A stretch of 64,000 nt of DNA, taken from contig JAKSXM010000231.1 in the NCBI GenBank assembly GCA_022575985.1, positions 27,132,501-27,196,500 on the forward strand, in the 5' to 3' direction. Positions 35,001 to 46,960 of this stretch are shown here, one piece after another. The DNA comes from Anagrus nilaparvatae. Lineage: Eukaryota > Arthropoda > Insecta > Hymenoptera > Mymaridae. Below the pieces are notes generated by a model. That model made no database searches. It had not been told where the DNA came from and saw only the letters and a list, made by a program, of their open reading frames with translations. Made by a program: the position numbers and the translations under genes. Each line of letters opens with the position of its first letter. Position 1 is the stretch's first letter.

Positions 35001-38000
35001 TGGTTAATTAATAGTGGAGCATCGTTTAAACGTTATTCGCTTGATAGTGCTGAATGTATATTATGGCCTAAACAAGATACTAAATTACTCAAACTTCTCA
35101 TTGACGCTGGCGTCAGATTGTCTGATAAAATCGATGACGAAGTCGATAGTAAAAATGCCCTCGTTTCTTCTAGTCAAGTAAATATTACATTTTATTTTTA
35201 TAATTTTACCAAATATTTATATTTCATAATTTAATTTCTTTAGATTTCACGTAATTCAAGCCCAGCCGATGAATCTCCGATAGAGCCATTGGCTGAATTA
35301 TTAGGTGAAAATGGTGATATTAATGAAACCGATTCATGCGGTCGTACAGTATTACATAATCTCGCTGCTGATGGTAACGCGACTCTTTTAAAATTGGCAA
35401 TCGAAGCTTGTCCTCAGGTAATATAACATCTTTATTAAAATTCGATTATTGCGAAATTTCTTGATTCCAATATTCTATATGATTATAATAGTGAAACAAG
35501 AGTTAGTAAGGGTCTCGAAGACTTAATTATTCTATATATATATAAATTATATTTTAGGCTAAATTAGAAGCAACCGATAGACATGGACAAACTGCTTTGA
35601 ATCTTGCAGCTCGTCATGGTTACTCTGATGTTGTTAAAGTTCTCTTAGAAGCAAACGCAAATGTTGATCATGCCGATTGTGACGGCTGGACTGCATTAAG
35701 AGCAGCTGCTTGGGGTGGTCATACGAAGGTGCATAATATTTAAAATTAATTTTTCACAGTATACGATTTTAACGTTTTTAATATTTAAATTATACTTCAT
35801 TTATAACATTTTAATTACAGGTGGTTGAACATTTATTGGAATATGGCGCAATGGTAGACTCTGCTGATTGGGATCAAAGAACTGCTTTGAGAGCAGCGGC
35901 TTGGGGTGGTCATGAGGAAATTGTAAAAGCTCTTTTACAACACGGCGCTGATGTTAATAGAACAGACGATGAAGGAAGAACTGCCTTAATAGCTGCTGCA
36001 TATATGGGTCATAGTGAAATTGTTGAATATCTTCTTGAATATGGAGCAGAAATCGATCATGCGGACAGTGATGGACGAACGGCATTAAGTGTCGCGGCAC
36101 TTTGTGTTCCCTCGAATCATGGTTATACCAAGGTATATTAAATTACCTTTATATTTAACATTTTAAGTAAAGCTTAAAATTCTATATTTATATTAACAAG
36201 AGCATAAGTAATATTAAGAAGCCAAAGTTATATGAGTATTATATTTCTTTTAAAATGTTTAGGTGGTTACATTACTTTTGGAAAAAGGAGCAGATGTAAA
36301 TCACCAAGACAAAGATGGTATGACACCATTACTTGTCGCAGCATTCGAAGGCCATAAGGATGTTTGCGAATTATTATTGGAATATGAAGCTGATGTTGAT
36401 CATTGTGATGCAACTGGACGAACTCCTTTATGGGCTGCTGCAAGCATGGGACATAACGCAGTTGTTGCTTTATTACTGTTCTGGGGATGCTATGTTGACA
36501 GTATAGATAAAGAAGGAAGAACAGTTTTAAGTGTCGCTGCTGCACAAGGTGGCACTGATGTGGTCAAACAATTACTCGACAGAGGTATGTTTAAATAATG
36601 TGATATGCTTCGAGTGATTTATATTTTTCACTAGGGACGGCACATACTCAAGCGCAATTTAAAAATACAACTTGCACTTTTTTTTTCAAAAATTCTGCAA
36701 ATGTTGCATTTGTTTTATTTTCATTAGAAAGCGTAAAATGAGCGACAATTTTCTTTTAAAATTTCACCTATTATTGCAAATAATTTAGTGTAAGTTTGCA
36801 AAAAATATTTTATTATTAAAAATAAAACAATTGTTTTTAGGATTGGATGAACAACATCGAGACAATTCTGGTTGGACACCTTTACATTATTCAGCATTCG
36901 AAGGTCACATTGAAGTATGTGGAGTTTTATTAGAAGCGGGAGCGAAAATTGATGAAGCAGATAACGATGGAAAAGGTGCCCTTATGCTTGCTGCTCAAGA
37001 AGGTCATAGTGTACTAGTCGAGAGATTGATTAAACTACATAATGCACCAATAGATCAACACGCGCATGATGGGAAAACAGCATTGAGGTATAAATTATTT
37101 ATTATTTATTTTTAGTTCATTTATAAATTTTATCGATATTTTATAATATAATTTTTAATGTAATTATTTTATTATATTTATCATTCTAGATTGGCTGCCC
37201 TAGAAGGTCATTATGATACTGTCAAAGTGTTATTATCTCATGATGCTGACATCAAAGCAAAAGATGCTGATGGAAGGAGTATTTTGTATATTTTAGCATT
37301 AGAAAACAGATTGGCTATGGCCAGATTTTTATTGGAACAAACAAAGCCTGATATTGAAAGTAGAGACTCAGAGGTAATAAATACGCACGATTGTTTCTCA
37401 AGCCACTCATCCTCCTCAGTCCGAAAATGGGGCAACTTAACAGGATTTTGGTTTTCTAAAACTGATAAGAAAGGGTCGAGTTTTTTATTCTCATTGGTCT
37501 TCTAACTCTGTAAATCTAAAGTGCGCATTTTAAGTTAATTTTTTTTTCTTAAATAATTTTTATTTATTAAAACGAAGTTGAAGAAAACTAAATACTAAAA
37601 AAGTTGTTTAGGTGCTACGTAGTTTTTAATAAACGGGAACTTTAACTCTTGCTATCTCTGAACCTACAGATCCAAAATAAAAAAGTTATAGCACAAAATT
37701 TTTGCTTATAATGAGATCCATCCAAATGGCAGTGGATTTCATCGAGTAGTTTTAGATTTAGCAAATTAAGGGGTTATTTTGAAACAAATAGTGATCGATT
37801 TTTCTGATTTTTAAATCTCGATCTGCCTCCAGTTAGCGCTTATATTCGCACTATAGATTTTATAGGGGCATTCTAGAAATGATAATTTGAGAAAATCCTT
37901 TTAAGTTTCCTCCATTTTTGGAGAGCGGAAGGGTTGACTTGAGGAAGAATCGCATGTATAAAAAATTCAAAATAATTTTTGAATTATAAACATATTTTAT

Positions 38001-40384
38001 ATTAAAATTAAATTTTAGGGAAGAACAGCATTACATGTAAGCTCTTGGCAAGGTCACGTTGAAATGGTTGCACTTTTATTAGCTGAAGGCAATGCAAGTG
38101 TCAATGCACGAGATAACGAAAATCGTACACCACTACATTCTGCAGCGTGGCAAGGGCATGCTGCTGTTGTAAGATTATTGCTTGAACATGGCGCGGTACC
38201 TGATCATACATGTAATCAAGGAGCTACGGCATTAGGTAATTTTGGTCACAAATTTTATAACAACATTTTTAAAAGATTACTTTTTTTCATACTGTACCTA
38301 TTTATATAGGAATCGCTGCACAAGAAGGACATGAAAGTTGTGTTCGCGTTTTATTAATGCACGGCGCAGATCCTAATCATTCTGACCATTGTGGAAGAAA
38401 CGCTATTAAAGTTGCTCTTAAGAGTGGTCATGATACTGTCGTTCGACTGTTAGAAGAGCACGCAGCCAATCGACGCTGCTCGAGACCTGGTACTTAAATT
38501 TAATATTTATAGCATAAGAAATTAATTTTAATTAAATAATTATTAATATAAAAATTTGTATTACGTTTTATAGGAGGTAGCAGTAGTGCAACATCAGTAA
38601 CTTCAAATTCGACGACAGAAACAAAACCATCGTCCGCAGTATTAAATCCTATTACTCAATATAGCCCGGTAGAATCACCAGATTCGACTAAAAGAAGGAG
38701 CTGTGTTTCACTCGGTAATAATTCGAGTAATAGTAAATCTAGCAGTAATTTAACCGGAAGTACAAAAAGTGATCGTGTAAAAATTAATCCAAATCCACCA
38801 TCAGTCATCAATAAAGGCCAAACTAAGGTTAGTTTTTTACAACGGAAAATATTGTAAAAGTGCTTACAGTATAGAGTGAATTTATAAAATTATTTTGTAA
38901 ACTGCGCGAAAATTAAAAATTTTAATAAGTCTAAAAACCCTATAAGTTAAATTAATTTTTGAAATTTAACTCGTTTAAAATTAAATAATAATATTTAAAT
39001 AATTTTTTATGTCGAAAACAAAATTATCTTGATATTTTCGCACCTATACTAACGTTTTTACAAATTCACTCTGCATATTTATTTTAGCAAGCACGTTTTT
39101 CCAATAATATTTTTTTTTATCTTAGACGGTATTGTCATTCACCCAACAATTGCAACAATGCTCACGAGGTGTTAAAAATCGGCCCTTAAGCAAACTATTG
39201 TCGCCATTAAAAAGCGAACCACAAAGCCCAATTTATGCATCACCGCCACATTCACCATCTAGTGATAGTTTAATACCATATTCGCCAACCAATACAAGCC
39301 CGCCAAGCGCACAAACCGCTGCAAGCATAATACAAAGTCAGCTTGGTGTATCTCTATTGACTGGAAACCAAAGTACTCAATATAAGCCCGGGGCGTTATA
39401 CGAATCAATATGCATCAGGAAGTCAGATAGAATTGAAGCAAAACCTTTTGAATTGACAAATGAAATGCTTGGTTTATCGGTCAATACTGATAAGAATATT
39501 GTTAAAGAAGAAAAAAAATCTGCTGATACACATTTTACTAGAGATACTCATATGAGAATTATTTTAGGAAATAGTGGTGCTGGTGCTGGAAGAAACGTTA
39601 AAAATAATAACGAAAATTTGTCTGGAAGGTAAAATAAATTTATTTTATAAAAATGGGGCTTTGTATTGGTCATTTTTGCTATCTGCAAATAGTCTCAAAT
39701 GTAACATGTTTTTCTTGAAACAAAAAGATCTAAAGTAATTTAGAATTTAGGCTATTTTTTCGTCTGAAATGATACCATTAAATTATGAAAAATAGGCCAA
39801 AAATTAAGATGTTTAATTTAATTTACTAGTTGATTATGAAAACGGGCTTCATTTTGAGTAAAAAGTAGCTAAATTATTAAAAAATTTATTTAAATAATTT
39901 GTAGGCAGTAGGTAAAAATATTAAGGTGTTTTGAGTGTTTATCGAAAATTCGAAATTAGTTTGAGGTAATCCATTAAACATCTTAAATTTTGGTCGGTTT
40001 TTACGTATTTTACATTGTTACAATGATAAAAATTTCTAATATGCTAGTAAAAATGCCCGGAAAATTTATTTCAAGGATAAAAGTCATAATTCAATAATTT
40101 AAATTTCTAAAACGAATATAAATTCAAGTTTTAAGAGACCATAGAGAGACTTTTAAAAGTTGAAACAACTCTCTAGAGTAAAATAAATAAAAATAATTTT
40201 ATTTTTCAGTTCAAAGAACCAAAAATCTAAAAGAAATGGTTTAGTATCAAATAATCCAGCAATGCGTTTAGTAGCAGGAGTCAAAAATGGTATTGAAAAT
40301 GCAACAAATCGTAACAAAGCAATAACAACACGAGTTAATGGTTTTCAATGGAAAGCAGAAGCTAGAAAAGAAACACCTTTGTAG
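32010..40384 (+). CDS. ANKRD50: ANKRD50 orthologue, complete, 15 coding exons, 1537 aa
   Basis: Exons, all GT/AG and phase-consistent: 32010-32360, 32733-33089, 33929-34349, 34432-35177, 35244-35417, 35558-35728, 35821-36132, 36263-36584, 36841-37087, 37190-37373, 38019-38235, 38310-38489, 38574-38827, 39126-39628, 40210-40384. The ATG follows an in-frame TAA at 31992. Residues 1-115 hold FFCREW and the Walker A loop GGPGSGKT (40-47). Walker B with VVDSIDEG is at 217-224, then [13 protein letters not shown] and HCTQKYLC, all as in ANKRD50. About 600-1220 is a long ankyrin array (repeated GRTAL, AAAWGGH, LLEHGA). 1228-1537 is Ser/Pro-rich and probably disordered, ending ARKETPL, a class I PDZ ligand. 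Human ANKRD50 is about 1430 aa and has been reported with SNX27-retromer-WASH in endosome-to-surface recycling. Extra length comes from Thr/Asn-rich (125-161) and His/Asn/Gln-rich (about 510-558) inserts. Confidence 0.95.
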
Positions 40385-41400
40385 GAAAGGCTTAATTATT
40401 TAGATATTAATTTAAATAATAACATGATGTCAATAATAAATCCAAATTATTATCATTATTTTAACGATGACATGTCGTTATTACGTTGTAATCATAAAAT
40501 AAATAAAAATAATGATAATAATAAAAGATTGAAATTAAAAAAATATTTAAATAAAAAAAGTAAAAGAATTAAAAAATTCTTTACTACAAATCCATTAAAG
40601 AAATTTAAAAAAAAATAATAAATCACCAAAGATTTTTAATTATTATAAAGAAAAAAGGGATTTAAAAAGTAAACCTAAATATATTGTGATTTTTGTTTTC
40701 TATTTTTGTCTTTTAGTTATGTAAAAGCAGAAGAAAATATAAAATTTATAGTTTTTAGATATTAATTAAATGTATAAATGTATATGTAGAAAAAATATTT
40801 ATATATTTATTGATCTCATACAAATACACACACACACTCACACACACACAATAAAATAGCACATAAATTGAATTTTAAACTGAAAAATAGATTTTTTGAA
40901 AATTATAATATATTATATATAAAGACTGATGATATTTAATATATAAAATGTGTAATCTTTTTAATAATTATTATTGTGAATGAAAAAAAGTATAGATGTG
41001 TTGTATAAAATTCTATATGATCTGTCATTGTAGTTGTGTATTTTATTTATAAGATTAGAATTTTTAATTTTTTTTAGAATCTTACTAAAATCTTAAATCT
41101 TGATTTAATAGTCTTTTTTATAAAAATAAATAAAAGGCCTCATCTAAAAATTTCAGAAAAACGAAATAAACCTAATAAATGTAAATAAAAAAATGTATTT
41201 AATTTTAATTTCTTTCTTTTAATGATATTATAAAACACAAAATATTAAAAAAATAATATTAACAAAAAAAAATATTTATTAAAAATTAGTTTAGTATGCA
41301 TAGCACTTATTATATATTATTGATTTTATATATATAGTTTCATTGTTAATGAAGCAACAACAAGAACAAAAAAAAAGTAGACAAATCAATAAAGAAAAAA
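40385..41400 (+). other. ANKRD50: ANKRD50 3' untranslated region (probable)
   Basis: The A/T-rich sequence after the TAG at 40382-40384 contains AATAAA at 40850, about 41124 and 41388, so several polyadenylation choices are possible. A CA microsatellite (CACACACACTCACACACACA) lies just before the first. The 64-codon frame at 40424-40618 is Lys/Asn-rich low-complexity sequence in the UTR and is not considered a gene. Confidence 0.5.
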
Positions 41401-42765
41401 AAAAATCAAATGTTTTAAAATAATTTTTATTGTATTTATTCACCTCTAAAAATTTATAAACTTTTATTTTACTTACAATAAGATTACAAATAATGATCCT
41501 ATCAGTTTTTTTTAACTGGATGATGATTTTGAGTTTATATAGTTTGTTTTACCAAAAATATCCTATTTAGGCAGTTTTAAAAATTTATAAAATTAGCTGT
41601 TTGCTGTTTTAATTTGTATAATTTCTTGCAATTCTAAGTTAAAAATGACGTACTACGTTGTAATTTACTTCGAACAAACTTTATTTTATTTTAGGCTTAT
41701 TTTCTTTTTGAATTGTAGAAGAATCATTTATGTTAACCCTTTAGGATCTAAGGTGCTGATTTGCATACCGCAACAAAAAAATATTTTATATCCAAGAAAT
41801 TTAAAATAAAATAATGGTTCCCTGAGTAAAAAGAGTTGCTTTTTAAGAATTAAAAGTCAAATTTTTTATTTAATCATTTGAAAAGTAAGTTTTTTTCATC
41901 ATTTTTGCCAATTTGACCTTGTCTACTGATATCCCAAGAGTCTAAATAAAAATCTGTATTTTTTTGGATTACGATATTATTACATATTAATGAAGGTACT
42001 AATGGATTCTTACTTCGTAGTCACTTTTTTAGCTGATAGGTGCATCAAATTTTCCAACGAGCATTTATTTTTTTTTTTTGGTTGCTGATAAACCCAGCTG
42101 CTCACAATAGGAATTTGCAGATTGTGTTTTGCAGATTTTTAAATATTTTTATTTTATGTTTTTCTGGGTTTAAAAGCTACTAATATCTGAAAATATTCAG
42201 TTCAAATAATGTATCATCTAAAAATACAATTTCTTTTATTTTATCTTAATTTACTGCATAAAATTAAAGTAATCATTTTGACAGTTGAGTACTATAATAA
42301 GTTTTTAGAACATAATAGTTATGAAACAGCAGAACAGCAGAATCGCACAACTGAAAGACACAACTCTTTCAAAACTCTCCAAATTAGATCAATTTAAAGT
42401 TTTTTGAGATTTTACATTATTTTTTCCAATTTTTTATTAGTAAGAAGTTTATAAAACTAACTAGATGGAAAATAAAACTAGTTACAAAATTCAACTGATT
42501 TTTCAGTCAGTTTCAGCTTACATTCATCTACATTAACAATCAAAATTAGTTATTGTTTACATGTTACAATAATTTTTGGCCAAAAAAGGAATTTTCTCCA
42601 GTAAAATTAATTTTAGCTTAGGGGCCATGAACAGCTAAACAAAAAATACCTCAGGATAAGTATTTTTTATAGAGTTTATAGTTTTTTTGAAAATTTTAAA
42701 AATAAGGAAGAAATAGGAAATTTGTTAATCGACCATATCTTGGCCTCATTTTATCAAAAGTTTTT
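41401..42765. other. A/T-rich intergenic DNA
   Basis: No gene or bounded repeat seen. The short plus-strand frame at 42209-42397 has no recognisable features. Confidence 0.35.
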
Positions 42766-43175
42766 TTTATTGGATGGGGTATTTGAAAAAGTCTGGCTCG
42801 GACGGGGGGGGGGGGTGAAATATTGACGTTTTTTCGAGGTGGTGAAATGGACTTAGAATATTTTTTATTTAGAGACCTTTGGTGCAGAAGTACCTAGGAA
42901 GCATGGTACAGAAGTACCTAGGGATCTTTGGTGCAGAATTTTTAAAGAATTTATTGTAAAAATTAATAAAAAATAAATTCATATTATTTAAAAACAATAA
43001 TAATTTTAAAATTGAATTAATTTTGTTTACTTTGAAATGTAAGCAGCATAATTTTTATAATAAAAATTTAAATATAAATATTTGAATATTGAACACAATA
43101 GATACTTTATTATCAGTGTTATAAGTGAAAATGTTCCATGCTCGTTGGTTGTGTAGCTACAAAAACCGGTTATAA
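42766..43175. repeat. 24-bp-minisatellite element family, copy
   Basis: Left end TTGGATGGGGTATTTGAAAA then AGTCTGGCTCGG, a run of 12 G (about 42804-42815) and GGACTTAGAATATTTTTTAT. A short local duplication carries GCAGAAGTACCTAGG/TACAGAAGTACCTAGGGA. The right end is ATGTTCCATGCTCGTTGGTT, GTGTAGCTAC and AAACCGGTTATAA. An inverted copy with the same two ends is at 52970-53280. The family is dispersed over 42-57 kb. Confidence 0.6.
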
Positions 43176-44465
43176 ATCTTTTTCCTTGGAAATTGAATTT
43201 CTCGTTATTTTTGCAAAATTATTTAAATTTAGCAGGTAATTTTCAAAAGTAAATTTTTGAAACTATTTTTTGTGCATCCAATTAGTTTTATAAACTTTTT
43301 ATTACTAAAAAAGGGCTCAAACAAATAGAAAACTTCAGAAAACTTTAAATTGGTCTATTCTGGGCAATTTTGCACCTGGAGGGTAATAATGCAGTGCAAT
43401 CGGATGAGGTTATTCTAAACAACTAGAGTTGTGTAATATAACATTACAACTTAAAATTAAAAAATTTTTTGCAATCTACAAACAAATACATAATACTTAA
43501 TTACAATATTGATTTAAAAAATATCCAATAATTTTATTTTAATATGTATTTTTACACTTCATTACAATTAGAAACATACATTTATAATATATTAACACTA
43601 AATATTACAAAAATAGATATATAATGATTATGACATACAATAATTAAAAGGTTATAAGTACGTTTTAATTTTTTTTTTTCTAAGTTAATTTTAATTTTAA
43701 TTTATTGATTATAAGAGTAATTTTATATAAGAAGTCATACGGTTACCAGATCGAATTCCTTGATTAGGTTCATTTTGAATATACTTTTTTAAATACAAAT
43801 CAATCTCCCAAGTCTCTAGGTGCAAATTGAATTAATGTAGACTAAAATTACGTTTTTTGGAAATTTTTCATTTCTTAATTAATTTTTCTAGTTGAACAAA
43901 AAATAACAAAACCAATTACAAGAGCATTAAAAATAGTTTGTGAACATTGTCTTTAATAAAATTTTATGCTGGATTCGAATTTGTCATTAGTTTTTCATTA
44001 AGTTTGTAGATAAATTTATTCATTATTTTTTGCTCTATTCGCGAAAATCTAAATATCTCAACTTCCACACCCCTTAGAAAACTCAAAGTTGGTCGAGAAA
44101 ATTGTTTTTTGATATGTCATATGCTAGAAAAAATTTCTTGATAGAATAAAAACACGGCTAACAAGGTTACACGCAATTTAATGACTTCATAAAAAATCAA
44201 TTGTCACAAATTTTAAATTTCTTTCCAGGTCACATGACCAAATGAAAATCCAACCGAAAATTCTAGAGGATCAATAGCATGGATCTTACAATAGATTCTA
44301 GAGGCACTAGAGTAGAAATTATTTATTATGATTCAAAATCTATGAAAATTCTGCTTGAGCAGCATTCATAAAATTGCCTCTGAGCAAAATTTTAATAAAC
44401 TTTTAGTGATAATTACTTGAGTTCAATCATTTAAACTCTAGTGTCCTCAGAATCTAGTAAGAACA
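43176..44465. other. A/T-rich intergenic DNA
   Basis: No gene seen; poly-A/T tracts and short unrecognised frames only. Confidence 0.35.
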
Positions 44466-44585
44466 GGGTGTCCATTCTCTGAAAAAACCCGGAAAGTCTG
44501 GAATGTCATTGAATTTTTTTAGGGTCTGAAAAGACTGGAAAGTCATGGAATTTTTTTTATAGTCTGGAAAAAGGTAACTTTTATA
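44466..44585. repeat. GGGTGTCCATTCT / GGAAAGTCTGGAA repeat
   Basis: Contains CAGGGTGTCCATTCTCTG and three near-tandem phrases of the type GGAAAGTCTGGAATGTCATT, GACTGGAAAGTCATGGAATT and TAGTCTGGAAAAAGG. This phrase set occurs as dispersed repeats in many animal genomes. Here it is a short degenerate tandem run with no coding potential. Confidence 0.45.
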
Positions 44586-44750
44586 TTTTTTTAAGTAAAA
44601 ATAGATTTTTGTATATTTTAATTTTATTAAATATATTTTAATGCTATTTTAGTAAAATATAAAATTTAAATATATATTATTTGTTAGTTTTTTAATATTC
44701 ATAAACGTAGAACAAAGTAAAAAGTGTCCAAAAGTTATGCCAAAGTGTAT

Positions 44751-45095
44751 AGTCTAGGCGCCAGCCATACTAATCACGCCCAAAAATTAAAAAATTAAAT
44801 TTCCATTTTCGTGGATAAAAATAGGTGGTATTTATGTTTTTTGACCCGCTGAGCACAAATACGGGGTCCGTTTTGCAAATTTCGCGGTCAATTTTTTTTT
44901 TATTAACAATTTGTTAATAACAAATTATTGCAAAATTGATCAATAATTTTTTAATGACAAAAAATTGACAAAATTCGCAAAACGGACACCGGATTCGTGT
45001 TCAGCGGGTCGAAAAACATAAATACTACCTATTTTTAACCTAGGAAAAAAAAATTTAATTTTTGGGCGTGATTAACATGGCTGGCGCCTGTACTA
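44751..45095. mobile_element. foldback MITE with GGCGCCAGCCAT arms
   Basis: The left arm TAGGCGCCAGCCATACTAAT, then CACGCCCAAAAATT, is matched by the right arm AATTTTTGGGCGTGATTAAC, ATGGCTGGCGCCTG. Inner arms pair as well: TTTTTTGACCCGCTGAGCAC and GTCCGTTTTGCAAATTTCG with CGAATTCGCAAAACGGAC-type sequence and GTTCAGCGGGTCGAAAAAC. The arms are about 150 bp each, separated by an A/T spacer. Possible TA duplications flank it. Non-coding. Confidence 0.75.
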
Positions 45096-45535
45096 GTATG
45101 AAATAGGATAAAAAGAGTGAAAAAGAATTCTGGGAACCGGTGATTGTGATCGAAATGTATGTTTTTAAAGAATTCTTTTACACATTTTTGCACTCTTTTT
45201 CTCTACTTTTAATACCTACTTTCAAACATTTTGGCGTAAGTTTTGGAAGACAATATTTACTTTTTTCCTATGCTCCATAAAATCGACTCTTAATTCTGTG
45301 AAAAATTTTACAAATGGGCATCAATTGAAGTATCTTTTGAAGAGTTAATGTAAAAATGATGAAGTTTAAATATTTAAAGTCCTATAAAATGAATAATTCT
45401 CAAAAAACGTAATTTGGATATAAATTGGGTAGATTTGCACCTAAATAATGCAGACAAATAAGATTAAAAAGTCGATGAAAAATGAGGCAAAATGATGTAA
45501 AAAAATCTTTATCTTTAAAAAAGATTTTTTTAAAC

Positions 45536-46110
45536 ATGAAACATGTTTATAGAGATGAGATACCCTGAAAAGCTGAAAAACAAGGGGGTGGGGTGAAATA
45601 TGCCCGATTTAAGGTTGGGGGAACAAATAGGATTTAGAATCATTTCAATTTTGGGAGTTAGAATTATCCGGGTTTAGGGACTTTAATAATTTCGATTTAG
45701 AGACTTGTGTCCGATTTAAGGGGGTTGGTCAAATTTGTCCGATTTAAGGTGAAGGGGGGATCAAATATGTTCGATTTAAGGGGGTGGTCAAATTTGTTAG
45801 ATTTAAGGGGGGGGGATCAAATGTGTCCGATTTAAGGGGGGAAGGGTCAAACGGGACTTAGAATAATTCAGGTTTAGGAACTTAAAATTTTTTCGATTAA
45901 GGGACTTAGAATAATATGGGTTTAGAGAATCAGAATTGTTTGGATTTAGAATCATAACACCTAGTAATGATGATAATTACAATATATAAAAACAGCCAAG
46001 TGTATTTTAATGTTGAGTAACATTGATGCATTATACCAGTTGTCCTTAGCTGTAAGTAAGCATGTTCCATGCATTTTGGTTGTGTTTACACAAACCGGTT
46101 ATAACTTTTT
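45536..46110. repeat. 24-bp-minisatellite element family, longest plus-strand copy
   Basis: Starts ACATGAAACATGTTTATAGA, then GATACCCTGAAAA. The middle has four GTCCGATTTAAGGGGG-like units (about 45600-45845) and two arrays of 24-bp units: 45630-45700 (two of 24, one of 23) and 45854-45949 (four exact-length units, each opening GGACTTAGAATAATT-like and closing TTTAG). The right end is GCATGTTCCATGCATTTTGG followed by ACAAACCGGTTATAAC. It is non-coding, as each frame meets stops inside one unit. Confidence 0.65.
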
Positions 46111-46239
46111 TTTTATTGGGGATCTATTTTTTATCCAGATAGGAATTTTTTTTAATTTTTGTTTTAGGATTTTGTTTTAAGCCCAAAATACCTAATTTGA
46201 CTTTAAATTGCATTATATACCAATTAGTGCTGAATTCTA

Positions 46240-46320
46240 ACATGGAACATGTTAATAGAGAGGGGATACCCGGGAAATTGGAAATATAAGGAGGGGGGGG
46301 GGGAATGGGACTTAGTATGT
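46240..46320. repeat. 24-bp-minisatellite element family, left-end fragment
   Basis: AACATGGAACATGTTAATAG, GAGGGGATACCCGGGAAA, a 12-G run, then GAATGGGACTTAG. Only the left part of the family consensus is present. Confidence 0.5.
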
Positions 46321-46960
46321 TAGTATACTTTTATTCTTAATTACCTATATATTGTAAAAGACCATTATGATAAATGAAATGTATATTTACTCTTTTGCTT
46401 TGACAAATAAATTTCTATCTATCGATCTATCTATCTATGTGTAATAGATCAAATTATATAGCCATTATCGCGCAAACTAACTCACCTTGATGTCATTATC
46501 CTATGGGGATATATATGCTTCACTCAGACTAATTATTAAAAATTACCCCATTTTTAGGGTTTTTTTTGCAATTTTCACAAAAATAATAATGAGAAATGAT
46601 ATACGAATTTATTGGGTGGCTGTTATGAATTAAGAATTTGGGAGTTATTTTTTAGTGCAAATTTTGAGATCAGCTATCTAAAAAATCTGCCCAGTATAGA
46701 AAATGCATTTAATATTATACGAAAGATTAGAAATTTTACCAAAAATTAGTAATTTTACTACAAATGCAGTAAATTCATGACAAATTTTAGTAAGACTACT
46801 ATAATTCGCAGTAAAAATACTAACTTGTACTCTGTCAAAATGAGTGCCCTTTCTTTTGGTATATGCATAGTAGATAAAATCTCTTCATGGCTAGGATAGC
46901 TTCCCTCCGGCCTTTTCGGGGAATCCAAGGCATGACGGACATTACAATCAAAATTTTGTA
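46321..46960. other. short intergenic stretch with a TATC microsatellite
   Basis: A (CTAT)n tract, TCTATCTATCGATCTATCTA, lies at about 46416-46438 after AAATAAATT, resembling the microsatellite tail of a decayed non-LTR element, though no coding trace is seen. The rest up to the receptor stop codon is A/T-rich. Polyadenylation of the minus-strand receptor must occur here, but no single signal stands out. Confidence 0.3.

Noticed and set aside
36267..37435. Minus-strand frames over the ankyrin exons
   Set aside because: Antisense shadows of the ANKRD50 exons.
40424..40618. 64-codon plus-strand frame after the ANKRD50 stop
   Set aside because: Lys/Asn low-complexity sequence in the 3' UTR; the conserved KETPL end shows the true C terminus lies just upstream.
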